A DNA stretch of 64,000 nucleotides from Diplolepis rosae. Its lineage: Eukaryota > Arthropoda > Insecta > Hymenoptera > Diplolepididae. Below the pieces are notes generated by a model that was given only the letters and a program-made list of their open reading frames with translations, was not told the origin of the DNA and did not search any database. This document shows positions 56,019 to 64,000 of the stretch, piece after piece. Location: assembly GCA_030998225.1 (NCBI GenBank), contig JAPYXD010000680.1:10540001-10604000 (forward strand), in the 5' to 3' direction. Each line of letters opens with the position of its first letter. The stretch's first letter is position 1. Both the position numbers and the translations under genes were made by a program.

Positions 56019-58460
56019 GCAGTAGTTTTCGCTGTAAATCAGTGAGTTTTTACTGATTCAGATTTAGAGAGTACATTTTTCAATAAAAAGAAAGTCTACT
56101 GAGAAATTTGCTCCGATCAAGAAAACGTCTTTTTGATCCCACAGCAAAGCACAGATTCGTTTGATTCTAAATCAATTTTTATAAATATAAAATTTTATTT
56201 TCTAAGTGTATATTTTACTACAATGCGATGTATGCATTAATAGAAATTCGGATTGTAAGTCGTTAATGCCGAATACAGAACCAAAAAAATAAGTTAAAAA
56301 GTCCTCTCACAAAATTTTGTCAGACTAATAGTTTTTGAGATCAAGAGGTTTGAAATTAAAGTCTGTACCTCAATCATGGTAAAATTTTAATTCCAACTTT
56401 TACTTTGGCCTTAATTATGACGCAAAAAAATTTTTTTTTGAAAAAGTTTTGCAAAAATGCCACCGTTTTATTGATTTATAATATGAATTAAGAAATTAAG
56501 GTGGGGACGATACCGAAACTCATACAGATTATGAATCTCTTTGAATTTTTCGTTTCAGATCAACTGGAAGGCTCCAATCATCTGCGCAATCAAGATTAAT
56601 TTTTCTCTCATGGGTCTATTTATGTAAAAATAAATAAATAATTATGTATTTTCCATTAATAAATATAAATGTATTACAAACAAAAAAATGAAGGTATGTA
56701 CACCAAAAGTTTCAGTGTGTTCTCGGCGTTAAACTGGCGTATTTTTTATACGTGCCCAAAATGAATAAAATAAGCTTATCAAACATGTCACTTTAAAATT
56801 TAAAAATGGCACATTTAGTATAAAGGTTGAATATATCATAGTTCTGACCATTTTCAAAACAAATTAAATTTAATAATACTTTTTAAAATGTGATACTTAA
56901 TATCACGAATACTAAAATTGTATTTTCGTTATTTTTTAAAGATAAATGTATTATTTTTCCAAACATCCCAGAATAAATCTGAATGCAGTAATAAACAACT
57001 TTCAATTTTTTTTATTTATTTCTTAACATACTCAAATAGTATTGAGTAAAACTACATGTATAGATATTATAATAATTTATGTTTCTGTAATGCCTTGCTT
57101 GCAAATTCAATATTAAATGGATTGTCCGTGAAGCTGATATAAAAAATCGTTTCTTGAAAAATACACGCCTTCGTCCACTCGTGAAAATCAACATAAACGT
57201 CTCGAATTTCTCAACTAGATATAGGACAATAGTCTTCTTCAAGGAGGAAAAGAACCTCTCAGGATTGCTTACATAAAAAAAATTTCGGTCAGCAAAGCCA
57301 CATGTCTCGAGTCAGTTTTGAAAACAGTTCAGATCATTCTGTGAGAGACTCCGGTAACAAAGACTTCACGAAAAGTTTTTAAAAATGTAAACCTTGTTCG
57401 CGTTTTGCCATTGATAACCAATTTGGCATCGTTCTTTAATAATAAAATCTTTTTTCTGTAATTTTTTCAATTCGTGATGCTGCATACTGGACTACTCCAT
57501 TTTGAATTGCAAGTTCTGAGATAAGTTTTTCAATTTTATGATAATCCTTATTTTAATTATCTCCGTTTTACAGAAATTTTGAATTAATCTTTGAATTTAT
57601 GGCACTGAAGAGGGCCCCCATATGTGGCTTAAACGTTTGCCTTGCTTTCTTTTTTTGAGTATTTTTATATTTAATAGTGAAAATTTTAATTGAAGAAAAT
57701 AAAAAGAATCTGACCCTATGCCAAAATAATGAGAAATGAAAAAAATTCTATTGCTAACAGTGTAGAGATATTTTATCCCATATTTGATCAAAGTCGTAAT
57801 CATGCTATGACATTGGGAAAGGTCACAATGCAGGTCAACGAGTAGAGCGAGTTTCTTGGAGAATGTATCGAGCATCGCGTTAATTTCTTCGCGTATTATT
57901 TGTAACCCCTGGGTTCATACAGCATCCATTTAATCTCTCTCAGTGAGCAGTGTTTCTTTGATCAACGCGCGACCGCATCTGCCGAGCAATATCTCAAACT
58001 GGGCCCACAAGCAGCATCCTGGGCGCGAGCTCCTCGTCTTGCCAGCACTGAGGCATTTGTTGCTGTCAACTACTAGCCCAAGACTTGCGCGCCCCTCTGT
58101 TCCTGGTTCTGAACCAGCGACGAGATCGCCTCGCGTGTTCAGAACACCAGATTCACACAGAAAATCAAAAATAAGGTGTTAATTAAGGGCATGTGATACT
58201 TGAGAATAGTAGCAAATTTGTGTGAAAAACTTGCTCCAACTTCTACATGTTTGCGCCCAAGATACATCACTTTTTATTTTCAAAAATTAGGAAGTGTTAG
58301 AGAAGGTAAAAATTGAGGTAGATATAGACCACTTTTGGTTTGATGAACAAGAAAAATGTCACATACATTCAAGGTTATTTTTTTAAATTTTATAGTATAG
58401 TAAATTTGAATTACATTCTCTCAAAGTTACTAAATTTGTTTTTGATTCCAAATGAAAAAG
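56019..58460. other. no gene recognised
   Basis: 56090-56250 has similarity to the MITE at 52885. 57943-58182 is a GC-richer open frame without motifs and with no splice support. The rest is AT-rich and featureless. Confidence 0.35.
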
Positions 58461-58462
58461 GA

Positions 58463-58545
58463 AATTCAATTTACTTAAGGCTCTATCGATCTTAAGAAAG
58501 ACATTCTCATCATGATACTCGCGCTCGAATTTTTTACTTTATATC
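58463..58545 (-). repeat. inverse copy of the end of the 5288-6675 element
   Basis: AATTCAATTTACTTAAGGCT and ACATTCTCATCATGA blocks match the complement of 6317-6415. Here the GC-rich hairpin is decayed (CTCGCGCTCGAA). Confidence 0.65.
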
Positions 58546-58968
58546 CATTAGAGCTACATTTGCAATAAAAGCAGTTGATGTTACCAATGAATTACTAATA
58601 AAGATGGTAAAAATCAAAAATCCAATTGCCAAACTATGCTATTATCTTGGGATTATCTTGGGATTTTCTCACAAGTTTTCCTAATAATTCTAGTTTACTC
58701 ATTAAGATGGTACTACTTGCTATCAAATTTCTCCCCGTGTACCGTACACAAAAAATGTCTACTTCAAGGGCCCGAATCTTTAAGAAAAATCTTAAAAAAT
58801 CGATGAAAATTCTGTTTTTATACAGGGTGAGGCACATAAAGTTTTAGAGAGCGATAGCACTCAAACTATTGGTCATATCCAAAAATGTTTCAGACAAAAG
58901 TTTCAGTGTTCGAGAAGGCCTTCATACTCGACCACGATATTTTTTTATCGGTGGATGCGCTGAAGCTA

Positions 58969-59156
58969 CACTGAGAAAAAAATGCTTTTGAATCAAAAGC
59001 ATTTCTTTCCAAAAGCATGTATACTATTAATTCATAAAAATATACTACAAGAACTAATAAATATGTTACTAATTCTATAGCATATTGATTTGAATCCGTG
59101 ATATACATGCTTTTGGGAAGAAATGCCATTGATTCAATAGCATTTTTTTCTCAGTG
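58969..59156. mobile_element. 188-bp palindromic MITE
   Basis: The ends are CACTGAGAAAAAAATGCTTTT and the inverse. It inserted at TA in the long TIR (right TA now CA). Most of it is self-complementary. Confidence 0.85.
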
Positions 59157-59246
59157 CACGTCAAGGTCAACTCCACTTTTTTAAATCAAACCATGTATTT
59201 TTTTTCGATCACATTATTATCGACTTCAAGACAAATTCAGCGATCA

Positions 59247-59609
59247 CACGGAAAAAACAGTATAGCTGTTCGACTTATACCGGTATATAGTGTCTCGACC
59301 CATGCGGTATAGGTGAGACAACTATACTGGTTTGCCGCGCGACCTAACCTATACATTGATTCGCATGCACGCGACTCTAAGCTTGAAATGAGAAAGAAGT
59401 GTCATTTTTTCGAGGCGTTTTTTCGAAGCGTTTGTCGATTTGTTTGGAGCATTTTTTCTTTCTTTGAAAGATCATTTTTGCGTATCGCGTATTGTCTCAC
59501 CTATACTCGTATAGTTCTGAGGACCATACCGTAGCATTGGTCTGATAGCAATATTTTCTGGTTCTGAGGACCAAAATATAGTTCTCTTAGCTATACTGTT
59601 TTTTCAGTG
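59247..59609. mobile_element. 363-bp MITE
   Basis: The ends are CACGGAAAAAACAGTATAG and CTATACTGTTTTTTCAGTG. Its insertion in the long TIR is shown by comparison with the right arm (about 61775). Confidence 0.85.
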
Positions 59610-59823
59610 CAACAACACAAGGTCATTCTAGTCACGCAAAGTATGAAAATAGTCGAAAAATCGAAACATATCGGAATAATCACTTTCAAAGGATCCACTG
59701 AGTATAATGCGGCTGCTATCTTAGCTTTTGCTGCACTAAATCCACATGCGAGCAGCAGGCAATTAAAAAAAGAGTGGAATTAGTCATCGATCTGTATTAA
59801 GAATCTTACATCAACACAAGTTC

Positions 59824-60941
59824 CCGTGCAGAAATTGCCCAACTTGTTTCCAAGTTCCGATCCGGGCCCAATCGGATTTTCCACATGTGGACGCAGGCGG
59901 GCACATGGTGTGGCCCAGGTTGGAACCACATCGGATTATGATAGACAAGATTATTTTCAAATTTTGTGTTGTGGTCGTGATATTGTAGTGACTATATTGA
60001 TATCAAAACGCCGAAAGCAAAAAGTACATGGCGAGTTCGGAAGCACAGAATCGTTGGTGAGATTTCTTACACGGAGAAACATTTTATATCAATTTTTACT
60101 ATAGTATTTTTCAATTTAGGGAAAAACGTATCACTATGAATTTTTGTTGGTAAAAATACTAAACTTTATAATAATGATATGAAACTTCAGCATAGTTCAT
60201 AGCAAATTTTACTATAGTTCATACTAAAGTTTCATATCATTATTGTAAAGTTTAGTATTTTTACTAACAAAAATTCTCAAAGTGATACGTTTTTCCCTAA
60301 ATTGAAAAATACTATAGTAAAAATTGATATAAAAAGTTTCTCCGTCTATATACGCATTATAGATCAAGCTAAGTTAATTCACTAAATTCATTACGTAAAT
60401 CCTAACATTGTAATGAACTAGATTATTACTTAAAATATTTTTTTATTAACAGTAATTTGAAAAGAAAATTATAATTTTAAATGTAGAACGTTATTATGTT
60501 TCATTATTTTTTATGTCATATATTCAATTTACCAAAGTGAATTTTTTTAGATAGAAAATTATTAATAATATAATTTATTTTTAGATGCGTAAGAATCGAA
60601 TAGTTCTACAGACTTCAAAGATGGATTTGAAGATTATATACTGTTTTTATACTTTTAATCATACTGTTGCATCACTAATCTGAATTTATGAAATACATTT
60701 TTTTGAACCAACTATTTATTGTTATTAAACGAAAAGCCTTTAAATTTTACTATTTGTAGAAATACACCATTTGAAGGGGCCATATCTGGACCAGATCGGG
60801 CCCCCATTTTACAGGCTCAGATCTGGGCCCGATCGGGTAGGGCGTTTCATTACTGGTCTGGCGCTAGACAGATTACTCTATCGGGGCCACATTTTTCCCG
60901 ACCGGGGCCCGATCGACGCTCCACCAAAATTTCTGCACGGG
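59824..60941. mobile_element. 1.1-kb element with CCGTGCAGAAATT ends
   Basis: TIR CCGTGCAGAAATT and inverse, with a 4-bp GTTC duplication (59820-59823, 60942-60945). It contains several GGGCCCGATCG-like motifs near both ends. No transposase seen. The class is unclear. Confidence 0.75.
60070..60346. mobile_element. 277-bp near-perfect palindromic MITE
   Basis: The ends are CACGGAGAAACATTTTATAT and the inverse. The arms pair for over 120 bp around a short centre near 60205. It inserted at TA (60068-60069) inside the element at 59824-60941. Confidence 0.9.
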
Positions 60942-62013
60942 TTCCATCCGTATCGTATGTCATTACATCAGGATTTGTACGGCAATGATTTCCTAAAACG
61001 CGTTAATTTCTGTAATTGGATTCGTAGAAAAATGTGCACAGACATCTCATTTTTGAGTCATGTGCTTTTTTCTGATGAAGCTAACTTCGCAAATACGGGA
61101 AATGTGAATAGGCAGAATATGCATTATTGGGCAAATGAGAACTCTCGATGGATGAGAACTGTACCATTTCAACATCCATGGTCCGTTAATTGTTGGTGCG
61201 GCATTGTCGGCGATCACGTCATTGATCCATATTTTTTTGAAGGTCGCTTGACTGGGCAAGTTTACGCAAACTTGTTGCAAAACGTACTGCCTCAATTACT
61301 GGAAGACGTGCCCTAGCATGTTCGCATGAATATGTAGATGCAACACGACGGTGCACCACCCCATTATGCTCTGTGTTCACGACAAGTGATGAATGAGATT
61401 TTTGACGAAAAGTGGATAGGACGAGGCGGCCCTGTAGCTTGGCCACCTCGTTCGCCAGATCTAACATCACCAGATTACTTTTTATGGGGTTTTGTCAAAG
61501 AACGCGTAATGGCGGTAGCACCTATCACGCCTGACGATATGAAAGAAAGAATACGCCAAACATGTACCGAAATTACGCCACAAATGTTGGCTGAAATTAG
61601 ACGGTGTTTTCATCAGCGAATTAACAACTGCTTACAAGTCGAGGGTCATCACTTCAAGCATCTTCTGTAGGTAGACCCAAACCAAGGTTAGTGGATCCTT
61701 TGAAAGTGATTATTCCGGTATGTTTTGATTTTTCGACTATTTTCATATTTTGCGTGACTAGAATGACCTTGTGTTGTAGGTCGCTGAATTTGTCTTAAAA
61801 TCGTTAATAATGTCATCGAAAAAAAATACATGGTTTCATTTAAAAAAGTGGAGTTGACCTTGACGTAGCTTCAGCGCCTCCGCCGATAAAAAAATAGGCT
61901 GGTCGAGTATGACAGCCTTCTCAAACACTGAAACTTTTGTCTGAAACATTTTTGGATATGATCAATAGTTTGAGTGCTATCGCTCTGTAACACTTTATGT
62001 GGCTGACCCTGTA

Positions 62014-63520
62014 TAGTTTAAGACTTTCCCTTATACGTATAAATATATAGATAATCGAAAATATTTTCTTAAATGAAATAAAAATTATCAAAAAAATGCC
62101 CAACCGTATGTGACTAACCCCTTAAGGCCATACACGGAAAAAATTTGTCGCTTAAAAAGTCATCGACTTTGTATAATAATCGTGGATAGGTTAGAAAGTC
62201 GACTAAATATTATGAACCTCCTTATTGAAGAATATGATAGATAATCGTCTGAAATATGTACAAAAGTTGAGAAAAATTTTAAAGTGAACTATATAAAGTC
62301 TCCTTGATAATCGCTGAAAATATAAAAAGTAAATTCGAAAGTTTAAGTGACAGTCGCAGAAAATTTAAAACACCGTGGGTTTTATTTTCTCTAAACCAGG
62401 CATCGAAAGTCTAAGTGACAGTCGAAGAAAATGTTGAACAGTGCAAAAAGAAAAATATTATTTTCTGTGATATGATCCTGCACTTATAGTTAATTATTTT
62501 TCACTTTCACATTACCTATATAATCCTAACATGAACTTAATATTTACATTTAACACTGTACATTACAGAAACGCAATTTTTATAAACACTTCGCAGCACC
62601 GAGAATTGAACGCTCGCACGCACGTACGCATCCTAACCTAATTCTAATCGCACGCCTTAACCCGCATAGCCGATACATTGTCGTGGAGACTTGTGTAAAA
62701 TATTTGGATCACATTCAGAGTTTGAAGGCAAAACTAAAATAATAGATAAATTTCAAATTTGACATAATACACTTTATTCCGAAAAATGTGCAATTAACAA
62801 AATTTTTAAAATGCCTTACATTTTCAAAAAGTTTCAACTTAAACAATTCTTTTTATATTTCTAAAACACCTTTGTTTATCACAATGAAAAAATATAAAAT
62901 GGTTGTTGGCGAAATGAGTGATTGATAAATAATTAAATTTATTTTATTTTTGAGGTTAATTCTTGTTTATTAATAAAAATTGTGTCGGAAAAAAATTCCC
63001 TATAATTTTTTTTTGCTTTAAAAATTGAAAAAAATTCTGTTCTAAAGATATCAACAATTTGAAGCTTTTAACTTTAGATACTTTCTAAAATATAATTTTA
63101 TGATCTTTGAATTACCATAAAAAGCATTCCATTTATATCATGATGTAAATATAGATATTTTCACAGTTGATAAAGGGAAGTTAAAGAATTTCTCTAGATT
63201 ACTCATATACATGATAAAAATATGCAAAGATACTCAGAAATTTATTTTCAGCGCCTAGCAATATAATCTTAGGGGAAAAACCATTATATTACCGTATAAT
63301 TACTATAAAGTAAATCATTTTTATGGGTAAAAAAATACAACAATTTCGTAACGAAGAAAATTATAATTTATTCAGAACATTCGTAAATTCTATTTTTAAA
63401 CTCTGTTTATATGAACCAAACTCTATTCTAAAATAAAACTCTGAACCAAAGAGTTTTTTACTTCTAAAATCTAAATCGAAGTAAATGAAGAATGTATAAA
63501 CTAAACAACATTCTTTAAAT
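62014..63520. other. no gene recognised
   Basis: 62139 begins ACGGAAAAAATTTGTCG like a MITE end without a clear partner. A 30-bp direct repeat (AGT(T/C)TAAGTGACAGTCG) occurs at about 62340 and 62408. The rest is AT-rich. Confidence 0.4.
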
Positions 63521-64000
63521 TTATATCCAAATCTTTGGTATGTAATAATAATCATCATTTAATTTGTTTCTGCTGGTAATTATTATCCCAGAAGCAATAT
63601 CTTCCTGGTTTAAAAGACAAAATTTGTAACAACTTTCGTCAAAAATTTTGTATGTCTGTAAGTTCTCGATAAAAAAACAGTCACACAATTTTTTGCAAAT
63701 AATTTTAAATTCGCGATTTATAACAACAATAATGTGTACGAGGAAAAATTCTGAACCATTTGCGGAAGAAGTCGTTATGACACTATTGCGTTTGATTTTG
63801 TAACCCAGATATTCTATCCAGCTGGTGACACAAATACTGTCTTTTGCTAATGGAAGAATTAAGCTTACAAATTGTTCAATATCTGTTAAATTGTGGGTAT
63901 TAATAGTTTTTGTAGGACCATTTGTGAAAGGATCATAAGTACCTTTTTCAGTTAAGAATCTATAATTCAACATTAGTTGATGTTTAATTGCAATTGTTCG
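63521..64000 (-). CDS. gene D: diverged S1-like protein, C-terminal part, runs off the window
   Basis: The minus-strand frame is open from the window edge to a stop at 63523-63521 (ATG at 63973 is probably internal). Order of motifs fits the second half of an S1 domain: FVSLILPLAKDSICVTSWIE (LP...C..GWG region), FLVHIIVVINREF, a Cys-rich stretch, ESCYKFC, then QEDIASGIIIT where active enzymes have GDSGGPL. Catalytic Ser is therefore probably absent. It shares orientation with genes A, B and C. The assignment is inference from motif order; similarity is weak. Confidence 0.4.
   Translation of the reverse strand, partial: RTIAIKHQLMLNYRFLTEKGTYDPFTNGPTKTINTHNLTDIEQFVSLILPLAKDSICVTSWIEYLGYKIKRNSVITTSSANGSEFFLVHIIVVINREFKIICKKLCDCFFIENLQTYKIFDESCYKFCLLNQEDIASGIIITSRNKLNDDYYYIPKIWI

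Larger units (their letters stand above)
59699..61668 (+). pseudogene. DD41D-type transposase, interrupted
   Basis: The N-terminal part (59699-59823) reads STEYNAAAILAFAALNPHAS, then after a frameshift GISHRSVLRILHQHKF. The frame is cut at GTTC by the 59824 element and continues from 60942 as HPYRMSLHQDLYGNDFLKRV. Then VLFSDEANFANTGNVNRQNM (first Asp), FFEGRLTGQVYANLLQNVLP, two stops near 61313-61335, MQHDGAPPHYAL (second Asp) and SPDLTSPDYFLWG, whose Asp is 41 residues on. It ends INNCLQVEGHHFKHLL. A different DD41D lineage from the rosa copies at 40-51 kb. Confidence 0.85.
58823..62011 (+). mobile_element. DD41D-type element with about 450-bp TIRs, split by four nested elements
   Basis: The outer ends are CAGGGTGAGGCACATAAAG and its inverse ending CTGACCCTG, flanked by TA (58821-58822, 62012-62013). 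Inverted homology continues inward for several hundred bases to GAAAGTGATTATTCCG-type sequence beside the transposase. Three insertions sit directly in it (58969-59156, 59247-59609, 59824-60941), and a fourth (60070-60346) sits in the third. The uninterrupted right arm shows the original sequence at the first two sites. Confidence 0.85.

Noticed and set aside
57943..58182. 79-aa GC-richer frame
   Set aside because: No motif, no splice support and compositionally odd; insufficient evidence for a gene.

Overview
The window is eukaryotic and almost certainly from an insect. It is AT-rich and intron-bearing, and it is packed with arthropod transposon families: D34D mariners, DD41D rosa-like mariners, a DD34E Tc1, R1-like and I/LOA-like non-LTR elements, a BEL/Pao fragment, a hAT-like element and many TA-inserted MITEs. 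The lineage within insects cannot be settled from sequence alone; a parasitoid-wasp-like genome is a guess. There are no bacterial operons, CRISPR arrays, rRNAs or tRNAs that I can support.

The only host genes I can build form a head-to-tail cluster on the minus strand, made of small, fast-evolving S1 (trypsin-fold) serine protease homologs. Gene A (51926 down to 37699) and gene B (29102 down to 14851) each have four exons with identical intron phases. Exon 2 is exactly 344 nt in both. Open frames run through all splice junctions and give 313 and 323 aa. A third copy (C) shows only its first exon (8384-8264). A fourth, very diverged S1-like reading frame (D) runs off the right edge (64000-63521). 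A and B keep the catalytic Asp but have lost the catalytic His (to Leu) and Ser (to Ile or Val). They also lack Cys191 and Cys220, which normally bond to each other. They should therefore be non-catalytic secreted proteins. B and C appear to use an upstream start codon in place of the one used in A.

Layout, left to right. 1-3182: R1-like non-LTR remnant. 3196-7206: foldback plus a mariner split by a 1.4-kb insertion rich in GCGAAGC mini-hairpins. 8264-8384: gene C exon 1. 10164-11007: hAT-like element. 11464-12513: alternating inverted modules. 14851-29102: gene B, its introns filled with mariner, Tc1, Pao and MITE remnants. 29.3-36.4 kb: MITEs nested in MITEs, then a non-LTR remnant that abuts a mariner. 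37699-51926: gene A, its introns filled with rosa-like mariners nested in MITEs, four D34D mariners or derivatives, and a TIR element with 74-bp repeats. 52-58 kb: palindromic MITEs. 58823-62011: a DD41D element split by four further elements. 63521-64000: gene D fragment.

The protease homologs look like one expanding family whose introns have served as a transposon sink. The transposon nesting gives a relative chronology at several sites, and nearly all transposases are visibly inactivated.
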